DNA of 23,077 nucleotides from CAG-1000 sp964545285 (GTDB lineage: Bacteria > Bacillota_I > Bacilli_A > RF39 > UBA660): the NCBI GenBank assembly GCA_964545285.1, contig CAZJEW010000021.1:1-23077 (forward strand), read 5' to 3'. Positions 16,401 to 23,077 of the stretch are shown here, one piece after another. A program made the translations under genes and the position numbers. The notes beneath the pieces were generated by a model. The model ran no database searches. It had not been told where the DNA came from and worked only from the letters and a program-made list of their open reading frames with translations. The number at the start of each line of letters is the position of its first letter. The first letter of the stretch is position 1.

Positions 16401-18002
16401 TGTAAATACTTGTTCTAAATAGAAAGATAATTTAGTAATATCATCATAATTATTAGCATAAAATCTTATATCTCTTGTGTTACTCCAAGTATGAGGTAAT
16501 ATCTTAAATGATTGCCACATATCACTTGTACTATCATTTATCATAAAGACTAATTTTAAATCATCATAGCTTTGATTAGTAACTAATTGTAATAGAATGC
16601 TTTTAAGTATCATTTCTTTATATAAAGTTTCACCAATAATAACCAATTTATTTCTTTCAGTTAAGCTAATAGTAACAGGTGCGTTTTTAACCTCTTTTGA
16701 GCTTTCTACAAGTTTATTTAGTTCATCCTTCAGATTATCTTCAGACATAGTAAAATCTTCACTAGAATAGCTTAATTTGATTTTTAAAGGTATATTACCA
16801 GTTCCAACTCTAACATTTAAAAAATCATTATCAGTTCTTAATCTTTCCCATAAATTTCTTTTTTTATTTACAATTATAGTTGCACAATCTTTAGGTTCAG
16901 GAAAATTTTCCAAAAGAATTTGTCTTTGACTAACTTTTAAATTTTCTATTTTTCTTCTTTTTTCAATTAAATATTCAATATATTTTCTTTGACGTTTTTC
17001 TTCGCCTTCTTTAGCATTCTTTTTGCTTATTTTTCTTGATAATGTAGGCCACACAAAAGTACTAACAAGCATAGCTGTACAAATTAATAAAGAAGGTAAT
17101 GCTTGTACAAAAGAATAATCTTTGTTTACAACATTATTAACAGCAGTAAAACCAGTTACTAAAGAAGACATTCCCATTGTAATTGTAGGTCCAATAGTCA
17201 TTAATAGTGAACTATTTTCTTCTTTAATATTTTTACCAGGAGGAGGAGATATTACTATATCTTCTTCATCAATAGAAGTTACAAACCTTGGAGATCTTGA
17301 AAAATAATCTTGTTCAGTAAATAAAACAGCATTATCATCTTCCACAGATTGTATTAATTCCTCATCATATGTTGGGAGAGAACTCTTCTGCAACAAAGGA
17401 CTATTAACTATAACACTATCATTATTATTATTTATTATTAAATAATTTCCCAATATTATTATTTTATAACCCATAATAAATAATATATCACCATTATTTA
17501 TATGTTCATCACTATTTATTACTCTTTCATTATTAAGATATATTCCATATTGTGTATCAATAGGGTTAGCATAACATAATCCATTACTTCTTTTTAAAAT
17601 AGCATGTTCTGGCTTAACATAGTCATTATTTAAAACTATTGAAGAGGATTCACTACTTCCAATTGAATATTCTCCATCATTAGTAAATTCATATACTACA
17701 TAATTAGGATCATTTTGTTCACAAACATATAAAAATGCTTGAGACAATTTATTATTATTTCTTATTTTTAAAAGATAAAACTTATTAATAACTAAAATTT
17801 CTTTATCTATTTTATTATTTAAATCAAAAACTTCGCAATTTTCATTGCTTTCAATATATAAATCATTTCCATTTCTTTTTAAACATACAAGATTTCTTTC
17901 GATTTCATTTTCATCAAAATCATTTACCCAATACTCTCCTATATTAATTGTTGGAAATGGATAATTATATAATCTTTGTGATTTAATTAATATTATTTCC
18001 AT
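13413..18002 (-). CDS. essC: Type VII secretion ATPase EssC (FtsK/SpoIIIE family)
   Basis: This 1529-residue membrane ATPase is the motor of type VII secretion. It opens with two FHA-like domains (about 1-95 and 105-190; the second has YSIGSS at 112-117 and EHAIL at 132-136). Two membrane segments follow at about 266-287 and 299-320. The first ATPase domain has a complete Walker A, GMTGSGKS (723-730), and Walker B with Asp845-Glu846 (IISDEFAEL), so it is probably active. The second has GASGSGKE (1070-1077), with Glu replacing the usual Thr/Ser, and YIIDFGSE as Walker B. The third, after about 1375, has no Walker A (SAQDSSAYDK in its place). This matches the active-first, degenerate-last pattern of Firmicute EssC; the length is also typical. 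The RBS is AAGGGG. Confidence 0.95.
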   Translation of the reverse strand: MEIILIKSQRLYNYPFPTINIGEYWVNDFDENEIERNLVCLKRNGNDLYIESNENCEVFDLNNKIDKEILVINKFYLLKIRNNNKLSQAFLYVCEQNDPNYVVYEFTNDGEYSIGSSESSSIVLNNDYVKPEHAILKRSNGLCYANPIDTQYGIYLNNERVINSDEHINNGDILFIMGYKIIILGNYLIINNNNDSVIVNSPLLQKSSLPTYDEELIQSVEDDNAVLFTEQDYFSRSPRFVTSIDEEDIVISPPPGKNIKEENSSLLMTIGPTITMGMSSLVTGFTAVNNVVNKDYSFVQALPSLLICTAMLVSTFVWPTLSRKISKKNAKEGEEKRQRKYIEYLIEKRRKIENLKVSQRQILLENFPEPKDCATIIVNKKRNLWERLRTDNDFLNVRVGTGNIPLKIKLSYSSEDFTMSEDNLKDELNKLVESSKEVKNAPVTISLTERNKLVIIGETLYKEMILKSILLQLVTNQSYDDLKLVFMINDSTSDMWQSFKILPHTWSNTRDIRFYANNYDDITKLSFYLEQVFTSRKYTENDGKTTESGNDYRNVKPYYLIIVDNIKKNKNIEIINKILKENKNIGFGLIILNDGISNLPNECSDFLMASGEKSAIVQNDLNKDNQQAFVMDTMGSVDFPLVCEKLSNIPIKVPLALDELKNSISFLEMYKVGKVEQLNVLDRWIQNNPVNSLSVPIGIHADQELFTLDLHEKFHGPHGLIAGMTGSGKSEFIITYILSMCLNFEPREVSFVLIDYKGGGLTGAFENKLTGIKLPHLAGTITNLDAAEIKRSLASIQSELKRRQELFNKAKLDLNESTLDIYKYQKLFRDGLIKTPISHLFIISDEFAELKTQQPEFMDQLISTARIGRSLGVHLILATQKPSGIVDDQIWSNSKFKVCLKVQEKSDSMDVIKCPDAAALKKAGRFYLQVGYNDYFATGQAAWAGAMYIPKDKISKTVDRNLSFINNIGDIVKSVETVNRKETVTMGEELPNILKYICASAESKGLVAEKLWLDKIPAEIYVSDLISKYRFTFKKWDIRPIIGEYDDPNNQRQGILTLNFNNTGNTLIYGASGSGKEIMLSTIIFSLIISHTSEEINFYIIDFGSEMFGMFKSAPQVGDVVYVSEDEKIINLFNMLDSILDNRKKQFVNFNGDFNLYNKENNKKEARIIVIINNYETFNESFEDFVDRVSSLSREGERYGIMFIITASGVNAVRGKTSQNFSQQLCLQFNNPTDYSSIYGSTHGMVPSEIIGRGLYRTNGELYEYQTAYPYSWNSINSFIKNICVKLSQNMTYRAPEIAILPEHVRLKNVERYINTLKDVPIGIEKDSLRVSTFDFLKNPISLISAQDSSAYDKFIPSLIQVLNKINNFDLYIFDASENIQNHSEYKNYFSTNFLEAYNVLNTIYNSLDESKTHLFLMYGFDAFKNGLSATDQKQFLKLLSNLKNKKNIHVVIIDGVSRIKAYEYEEFYRSSVQPTYALWIGSGISDQFTIKSSTYNKITRSLLEPEFGFSVNKGTAILIKILDFYSND

Positions 18003-18026
18003 ATTTCCCCTTTATTCTATTAATTA

Positions 18027-18386
18027 TTAATATTGTTCATCCTTTTCTATATATAAATGATTAAGTCTATTTTTAGCATCTTCTTTTGCTGTTTCAATAG
18101 TTTCATTCATTGCAGCAATAGATGTAATGTTATTATCTAAAAACTCATCAATTTGTCTATTTGTTTCATCACCTCTTATAGAAAGAGATAATAGTTCTAA
18201 ACATTTATTAAAATTTTTATTTACTTCTATACTTCTATCATTTAATTCTTCTAAAAATGAAATTAATTTTTTTTCTTTTTCAATATCAATATCTAATCTA
18301 GATTTTTTCTTATTACTACTTATTTCACTATGATTGATATTGCTACTTTCTATAGTATTGTCAGCTATTTTAGTTTTATTTTGCAT
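18027..18386 (-). CDS. Small coiled-coil protein in the essC operon, unknown family
   Basis: This 119-residue, highly charged protein has a disordered, Ser/Asn-rich first 30 residues. A helical part follows (about 33-117), with ELNDRSIEVNKNFNKCLELL and SIAAMNETIETAKEDAKNRL as likely coiled-coil helices. It lacks a signal peptide, membrane segment and WXG motif. It starts the operon with essC (24 bases apart) under a promoter nearly identical to that of the LXG gene. By position it could be a chaperone or adaptor for the LXG protein, comparable to the small helical partners often encoded with LXG toxins, or a third small secreted component. This is inference from context only. Confidence 0.7.
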   Translation of the reverse strand: MQNKTKIADNTIESSNINHSEISSNKKKSRLDIDIEKEKKLISFLEELNDRSIEVNKNFNKCLELLSLSIRGDETNRQIDEFLDNNITSIAAMNETIETAKEDAKNRLNHLYIEKDEQY

Positions 18387-18413
18387 AGTAAACTCCTATT
18401 ATTATATATATTA

Positions 18414-18442
18414 AATATACTATTATTCTTATAAATAGTCAA
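18414..18442 (-). promoter_or_regulatory. Promoter of the coiled-coil protein-essC operon
   Basis: On the minus strand TTGACT (18442-18437) and TATATT (18419-18414) are separated by 17 bases. The eight bases before the -10 are AATAATAG. The promoter begins five bases after the ffh stop codon and lies 27 bases before the start codon. It shares the -35, the 14-base block AATAATAGTATATT and all spacings with the LXG gene promoter. Confidence 0.7.
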
Positions 18443-18446
18443 TAAA

Positions 18447-19748
18447 TTAAAATTTTAATTTACCACTATTCATTTGTTTCATCATTACTTTCATTTGTTC
18501 ATACTGTTTTAATAATCTATTAACATCTTCAACTTTTTGTCCGCATCCATTAGCTATTCTAATTTTTCGAGAAGCCTTAATTATATCAGGATTTTTTCTT
18601 TCATCTATTGTCATTGATAATATTATAGCTTCTACTCTATGCATAACTTTTGGATCAATATTTACATTATTCAATCCCATTTTTGATGCTCCTGGTAATA
18701 ATTTAATAATATTTTCAAGTGGGCCTAATTTTTTTATTTGTTTCATAGTAGTTAAAAAATCTTCTAAATCGAATTTCCCTTTTTGCATTTTCTTTGCAGT
18801 ACTAATCATCTCATCATTATTAAGTTCATTTTCTGTTTTTTCAATAATTGAAAGAATATCTCCCCTACCAAGTATTCTATCAGCCATTCTATCGGGATAA
18901 AATTCACTTAAACCATCTAATTTTTCAGAATCACCAATTAATTTTATTGGAATATGAGTTAAATGTCTAACTGACAATGCAACTCCACCTTTAGTATCTC
19001 CATCCATTTTAGTTAAGATACATCCAGTTAATTTTAATTTATCATTAAAACCATTTATAACATTAATAGCATCTTGGCCCATCATAGCATCTATTATTAA
19101 TAATGTTTCGGTTGGATTAACTGCACAATAAATATCAGACAATTCATCCATTAATTTTTCATCTATTTGCAATCTTCCAGCAGTATCTATTAATATATAG
19201 TTATATCCATTTTCTTTTGCATATTTAACTCCATTTTGAGCTATTTCTACAGCATTATTACTATTCTCACTATAAACTTCAATATTAAGACTTTTTCCAA
19301 TTGTTTTTAATTGGTCAATAGCGGCAGGTCTGTAAATATCACATGCTATAAATAAAGGCTTTTTATTATATTTTTTTCTTACTAAATTTCCTATTTTACC
19401 AATTGCTGTGGTTTTTCCACTTCCTTGAAGTCCACATAATAAAACAATATTAGGATTATTATTAACACTTAAAGGAGCATTATCACCACCTAATAAATCG
19501 ATAAGTTCATCTCTAAGAATCTTAACAAATAAATCACCGGGTTTAATACTTTTTTTAACTTCTTCACCAAGTGCTTTTTCTTTAACTCTGTCTGTAAATT
19601 CTCTTACTATTTTAATATTAACATCTGACTCTAATAAACATAATCTTATTTCTCTCATCATATCAGAGATATTAACTTCATTTATTACACCATGAGATTT
19701 AATATTACTTACAACTTTACTTAATCTTTCACTTAAATTTTCAAACAT
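18447..19748 (-). CDS. ffh: Signal recognition particle protein Ffh (SRP54)
   Basis: This 433-residue GTPase binds signal sequences of nascent membrane and secreted proteins and, with 4.5S/scRNA and FtsY, targets them to the Sec translocon. The order is an N domain (1-95), a G domain with GLQGSGKT (106-113), DIYRPAAIDQL, DTAGRLQ and TKMDGD, and a Met-rich M domain (about 300-433) with a C-terminal MKVMMKQM. The length fits the family; the P-loop has Ser for the more usual Ala (GLQGAGKT). ylxM, ftsY and rpsP, frequent neighbours, are not here. It has its own extended -10 promoter, and no terminator separates it from the essC-operon promoter downstream. Confidence 0.97.
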   Translation of the reverse strand: MFENLSERLSKVVSNIKSHGVINEVNISDMMREIRLCLLESDVNIKIVREFTDRVKEKALGEEVKKSIKPGDLFVKILRDELIDLLGGDNAPLSVNNNPNIVLLCGLQGSGKTTAIGKIGNLVRKKYNKKPLFIACDIYRPAAIDQLKTIGKSLNIEVYSENSNNAVEIAQNGVKYAKENGYNYILIDTAGRLQIDEKLMDELSDIYCAVNPTETLLIIDAMMGQDAINVINGFNDKLKLTGCILTKMDGDTKGGVALSVRHLTHIPIKLIGDSEKLDGLSEFYPDRMADRILGRGDILSIIEKTENELNNDEMISTAKKMQKGKFDLEDFLTTMKQIKKLGPLENIIKLLPGASKMGLNNVNIDPKVMHRVEAIILSMTIDERKNPDIIKASRKIRIANGCGQKVEDVNRLLKQYEQMKVMMKQMNSGKLKF

Positions 19749-19766
19749 ATTGTATTCACCTATTAA

Positions 19767-19775
19767 ATTATAGCA
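19767..19775 (-). promoter_or_regulatory. Extended -10 promoter of ffh
   Basis: TGCTATAAT is read at 19775-19767 on the minus strand, 18 bases before the ffh start codon. The -35 region is T-rich and weak. The short leader carries the AGGTGA ribosome binding site. Confidence 0.6.
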
Positions 19776-19794
19776 AATTTTACTTAAAAGAAAA

Positions 19795-19816
19795 AGCAGA
19801 AATAAGAATTTCTGCT
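19795..19816 (-). terminator. Rho-independent terminator of the LXG protein gene
   Basis: A perfect 9-bp stem (ATTTCTGCT at 19808-19816 with AGCAGAAAT at 19795-19803, 4-base loop) is followed on the minus strand by TTTTCTTTT. The gene's TAG stop codon overlaps the base of the stem. Confidence 0.85.
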
Positions 19817-21662
19817 AATTATCAATATTTTCCCAATCCCAATCAATTTGATCAGAATCAAAATCCGAAAATTCTTCTCCTGTTTTTTTATTATAATCAT
19901 CCATATCTACAGTTTCATTAACTTCTTCAGGTGCTTGAATTTTTGTATCAGAAGAAGGAATATCATCCTCATTAACTATATAACTTCCATCACTATTACT
20001 ATCTAATTTTGTTTCACCAATTACGTTTCCATCAGCATCTCTTTGAACACCTTCTGAATCAACAGTCGCTCCAGTTTCTCCATTAACATTTCCTACTGAA
20101 TCACCATCTTTTAAGTATATAGAAGAATCATCAGGTTTAGTTTGCTCAATTGGATCTTTAATACCATTTTGAGTTCCATTTAGATTATTTGATGTATTTG
20201 TTTTTTCATCATAATCTTTTACAGTACCATATCCTAATATTTCTTTTGAATCTAAATCATATGTTTTTCTCACAACTGTACTTGAATTAGGATCAGATGA
20301 ATTACTATCACCTTCAATTACAGTTACCACTGTTTTCTTGTTTCCATCAGCATCAGTTACAGTACTTACACTTTCAACAATACCAACTCTATCTACTGAT
20401 GATACATCTGATGTATTACCTTTAAATGTTCCATCAGTATCATTTGAATCTAGAAATACTACATCTCCCTCTTGAGGAGTATATGATTTATATGTAACTT
20501 CATCAAATCCACTTTCTTTATTATAATCTGCTATTGTCTTAATTGAGCCATCGCTCCAATTGAATTCAATATTAGAATCAGAATTCATAGAATAATCAAG
20601 TAATTCATCTGCAGAATTATATGGATCTGAATATTTAGTATTGCTGTAATATTCTTCTAACAATTTAGCAGCGGTTGGATCTCTTCTAATAACATCACTA
20701 ACAAATTTAGCGTTCCATATTTCATCCGTCTGATAATTATCAACAGAATAAACCCCATTAGAAGTATCAGCTGCTAATTGTGCACTAGTCATTCCGATAA
20801 GGGATGATGCAGCAGCAATAATAGACTTTCTTATTTCTTCTGTTGTTTTATTATTTGTTGGTGTTTCTGGTGTAACTACAGTTCCACCNNNNNNNNNNNN
20901 NNNNNNNNNNNNNNNNNNNNNNNNNNNNNNNNNNNNNNNNNNNNNNNNNNNNNNNNNNNNNNNNNNNNNNNNNNNNNNNNNNNNNNNNGTAGTTCCTCCA
21001 CTTGGACTGCCAGTAGTTCCTCCACTTGGACTGCCAGTAGTTCCTCCTGTATCTGTAGCTTCAGTACTTACTTCTGCATTTAAACATTCAATACCATCAA
21101 TATCAGAAGCAAACTGAATAACTAGATTTTCAACAGGAAGAATATTACTAGTATATATGCTAGCATCTGTAGTTGGTAAATCAATTAATTTTTTTATTTG
21201 TTTATTAAGATAATTTACTTGCTCACCATAAAGTCTTCTGTTAGAATACAAAAAACTATCTGCCGCTTCTCCTGATGAGGTTTGTTGATTTATTAATCTA
21301 TTGCATTCGTTCAATGAACTTTGTGCTTTTGATAATGAAGATTGTAAATCAGACAATTTTGAATCATCAAGAACGCTATCACTACCCATAAAAGAATTCA
21401 TACTACTAGTAGCTGAAGCAACACCGGATGCTAACTCACTATTAATTGATTTTCTTCTTTCTAATAAAGAAACATACAAAGCTTTTAGATATCTTCTTGT
21501 TGCATCATAACCATCTCCTGTAAGTCCTGCTGACTCGCTTTCTTCAACATATTTATTAATTAATGCTAATAATTGTGTATTATCGTCTATATCTTTTTCA
21601 GTAAACCCAGTAATTAATGTTTTAACATTGTTAACATCTTCTTTATAAATAATATTTGACAT
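19815..21662 (-). CDS. LXG-type T7SS protein with CHAP-like pseudo-enzyme domain (assembly gap inside)
   Basis: As assembled, 615 codons including 34 unreadable ones. The N-terminal ~190 residues are helical and contain GLTGDGYDATRRYL, the LXG signature of large type VII secretion substrates. A linker of 8-residue TGSPSGGT repeats follows, interrupted by 100 Ns. The C-terminal part has the layout of a CHAP amidase: EIWNAKFVSDV (usually WCAxFV), PQEGDVVFLDSN, DRVGIV (usually DHVGIV), VIEGDS and ILGYG. The catalytic Cys is Asn317 and the His is Arg425; Glu450 remains. It is thus probably a binding module or inactive enzyme rather than a hydrolase. The last ~110 residues are acidic and disordered. 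There is no signal peptide. The promoter mirrors that of the essC operon, supporting export by this system. True length is unknown because of the gap. Confidence 0.75.
   Translation of the reverse strand: MSNIIYKEDVNNVKTLITGFTEKDIDDNTQLLALINKYVEESESAGLTGDGYDATRRYLKALYVSLLERRKSINSELASGVASATSSMNSFMGSDSVLDDSKLSDLQSSLSKAQSSLNECNRLINQQTSSGEAADSFLYSNRRLYGEQVNYLNKQIKKLIDLPTTDASIYTSNILPVENLVIQFASDIDGIECLNAEVSTEATDTGGTTGSPSGGTTGSPSGGTXXXXXXXXXXXXXXXXXXXXXXXXXXXXXXXXXXGGTVVTPETPTNNKTTEEIRKSIIAAASSLIGMTSAQLAADTSNGVYSVDNYQTDEIWNAKFVSDVIRRDPTAAKLLEEYYSNTKYSDPYNSADELLDYSMNSDSNIEFNWSDGSIKTIADYNKESGFDEVTYKSYTPQEGDVVFLDSNDTDGTFKGNTSDVSSVDRVGIVESVSTVTDADGNKKTVVTVIEGDSNSSDPNSSTVVRKTYDLDSKEILGYGTVKDYDEKTNTSNNLNGTQNGIKDPIEQTKPDDSSIYLKDGDSVGNVNGETGATVDSEGVQRDADGNVIGETKLDSNSDGSYIVNEDDIPSSDTKIQAPEEVNETVDMDDYNKKTGEEFSDFDSDQIDWDWENIDN
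20889..20988. other. Assembly gap of 100 N inside the repeat linker
   Basis: Exactly 100 Ns replace sequence between two GGT-coding ends of the repeat linker. The round number is the usual placeholder for a gap of unknown length, so the repeat number and the protein length here cannot be trusted. Confidence 0.95.
20989..21050 (-). repeat. 24-bp tandem repeat coding TGSPSGGT
   Basis: Two full, identical 24-base units (20991-21014 and 21015-21038) and the beginning of a third are visible at the edge of the gap. They encode Gly-Thr-Thr-Gly-Ser-Pro-Ser-Gly units of a flexible linker. The unit has about half G+C, far richer than the surrounding DNA. More copies are probably hidden in the gap. Confidence 0.9.
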
Positions 21663-21689
21663 ATGTTCACCTCTACTCTACTTATATCT

Positions 21690-21718
21690 AATATACTATT
21701 ATTTGAATATCAAGTCAA
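21690..21718 (-). promoter_or_regulatory. Promoter of the LXG protein gene
   Basis: On the minus strand TTGACT (21718-21713) and TATATT (21695-21690) are separated by 17 bases, with AATAATAG directly before the -10. The -10 ends 27 bases before the start codon, exactly as in the essC operon. Confidence 0.7.
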
Positions 21719-21744
21719 CTAATTTAAAATATAAATTCACAAAA

Positions 21745-21767
21745 AAATCGTACGATTGGTACGATTT
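21745..21767 (-). terminator. Rho-independent terminator of rpoC
   Basis: A perfect 9-bp stem (AAATCGTAC at 21745-21753 with GTACGATTT at 21759-21767, 5-base loop) is followed by a T run on the minus strand. The rpoC TAA overlaps the first base pairs of the stem. Confidence 0.9.
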
Positions 21768-23077
21768 AATCAATAATAGATGTATCTTCACTCTCAAGTT
21801 CAGTTGGAGCTTCCACCTCATCAGTAGCACCATCTACCATAAATTTTTCTTCTAATACTTCAGAAGCATCATCATCTAAAAGTTCATTTTTAAGCATTAC
21901 TTCTATATTGTTGTATTCTTTTGCACCAGTACCAGCAGGTATTAGTTTACCAAGAATAACATTTTCTTTAAGTCCTTTTAGCATATCGACTTTACCACGA
22001 GTAGCAGCATCAGTTAATATTCTTGTAGTTTCTTGGAATGAAGCAGCTGATAAGAATGAATCTGTTTCCAAGGATGCCTTAGTTATACCAAGCATCAATG
22101 GTTTTCCAGTAGCAGGTACTTTTCCTTCTAAAATAATTGGTTTATTTATTTCAGCAAATTGTCTTAAAGGAATAGTTAATCCTTCAACTAAATCAGTATC
22201 TCCTGGATCAATAACTTTTACTTTATTAATCATTCTCTTAACAACAGTTTCAACATGTTTATCAGAAACATCAACACCTTGACTCTTATAAACTTTTTGA
22301 ATTTCTTTTAAAATATATTCTTCAACAGTAGTTGGATCAGTAACTGCTAATAATTCTTTAGGAGCAACACTTCCTTCTGTTAAAGCTTCTCCTGCATGAA
22401 CCATATCACCTTTTTCTACTCTTAATTTAGCATTATATTGAGATACATGTTCACGAGTTTCAATATCATTAGTAATATATATTTTAAATCTTGATTTTTC
22501 ATCAGTAATTTTAGTAATTTTTCCATCTATTTCAGCAATAGTTGCTTTTGCTTTTGGAGTTCTTGCTTCAAATAGTTCTTCAACTCTTGGAAGACCTTGA
22601 GTTATATCTGCTGCTGATGCAACACCTCCAGTATGGAATGTACGCATTGTTAACTGAGTACCTGGCTCACCAATAGATTGAGCAGCCATAATACCTGTAG
22701 CTTCACCAACTTCAACAACATTTCCAGTTGCAAGGTTAAGTCCATAACATTTTTGACATACACCATTTTCACACTTACAAGTAAGAACACTTCTTATTTC
22801 CATACTTGTTATTCCAGCTTTTTCTATTTTATTAGCTATTCTTTCAGTAATTAATGCACCTTTATCAACTAATACTTCTTTAGTTTCAGGATTAATAACT
22901 TTTTGATTAGAATATCTACCAATAATTCTTTCTTTGAATGATTCAATTACAGCACCACTCTTTTCATCAGTAAATGCACTTACTTCAATACCTTGAATAG
23001 TACCACAATCTTCTTCACGAACAATTATATCTTGAACAACATCTACAAGTCTTCTTGTTAAGTAACCTGAATCGGCT
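21766..23077 (-). CDS. rpoC: RNA polymerase beta-prime subunit, C-terminal part (runs off the right edge)
   Basis: The frame is open from the right edge (first full codon at 23076) to the TAA at 21766. It begins ADSGYLTRRLVDVVQD, an internal stretch of beta-prime, so the ATG at 22803 is an internal Met and not the start. The visible part holds the C-terminal zinc site, with one Cys in EEDCGT and the rest in the LTCKCENGVCQKC stretch. It also holds the trigger-loop region AAQSIGEPGTQLTMRTFHTGG and the downstream jaw and clamp segments. The C-terminal tail is acidic (EVEAPTELESEDTSIID). Beta-prime forms the active site with beta; rpoB would be expected just upstream, outside the window. A strong terminator ends the unit. 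Confidence 0.98.
   Translation of the reverse strand, partial: ADSGYLTRRLVDVVQDIIVREEDCGTIQGIEVSAFTDEKSGAVIESFKERIIGRYSNQKVINPETKEVLVDKGALITERIANKIEKAGITSMEIRSVLTCKCENGVCQKCYGLNLATGNVVEVGEATGIMAAQSIGEPGTQLTMRTFHTGGVASAADITQGLPRVEELFEARTPKAKATIAEIDGKITKITDEKSRFKIYITNDIETREHVSQYNAKLRVEKGDMVHAGEALTEGSVAPKELLAVTDPTTVEEYILKEIQKVYKSQGVDVSDKHVETVVKRMINKVKVIDPGDTDLVEGLTIPLRQFAEINKPIILEGKVPATGKPLMLGITKASLETDSFLSAASFQETTRILTDAATRGKVDMLKGLKENVILGKLIPAGTGAKEYNNIEVMLKNELLDDDASEVLEEKFMVDGATDEVEAPTELESEDTSIID

Noticed and set aside
20989..21050. CRISPR-like repeats
   Set aside because: The repeats are in direct tandem without spacers and encode an in-frame TGSPSGGT linker.
21908..22282. A 124-residue plus-strand open frame
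   Set aside because: It is a shadow of rpoC, whose minus-strand frame is clearly conserved.

Overview
The window is strongly AT-rich, uses TGG for Trp and TGA as a stop, and looks like a chromosomal piece of a low-GC Firmicute (Bacilli or Mollicutes-related lineage). Supporting features are a ThiI without a rhodanese domain, an RNase J family protein, YukD/EssC-type secretion genes, WXG100 proteins, a CotD-like protein and Gram-positive Shine-Dalgarno sites. A run of exactly 100 Ns shows that this is a draft or metagenome assembly. All recognisable protein genes lie on the minus strand, so transcription runs from high to low coordinates.

In transcription order: rpoC (partial at the right edge) ends in a strong terminator. 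It is followed by a single-gene unit for a large LXG-type protein with a Gly/Thr/Ser/Pro repeat linker (where the assembly gap lies) and a CHAP-like C-terminal domain that has lost its catalytic Cys and His. Then come ffh (signal recognition particle GTPase) and a compact type VII secretion (T7SSb-like) locus. That locus holds a 119-residue coiled-coil protein, EssC, YukD and two WXG100-like small proteins. EssA, EssB and EsaA are absent from it. The LXG gene and the essC operon have nearly identical promoters with identical promoter-to-start spacing, suggesting co-expression. An MgtA-like P-type ATPase with unusual catalytic motifs follows.

Positions about 8150-9700 are a decayed accessory island. 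It contains a RhuM-Fic pseudogene with a frameshifting deletion and a nonsense codon, a relic of a DEDDh (DnaQ-like) exonuclease, and between them a short GC-richer segment that folds into a bulged hairpin. Downstream are a CotD-like Cys/His-rich protein and an apparent operon of a transglutaminase-like protein, a membrane-anchored SGNH hydrolase and TrmL. Then come RpoZ and an operon of a catalytically degenerate RNase J, a cysteine desulfurase and ThiI, which together suit 4-thiouridine synthesis. A 39-residue small gene and the start of acetate kinase end the window.

The most notable material is the reduced T7SS locus with its separately placed, co-regulated LXG partner carrying a pseudo-enzyme domain. 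All function calls come from reading motifs by eye; no database search was possible.
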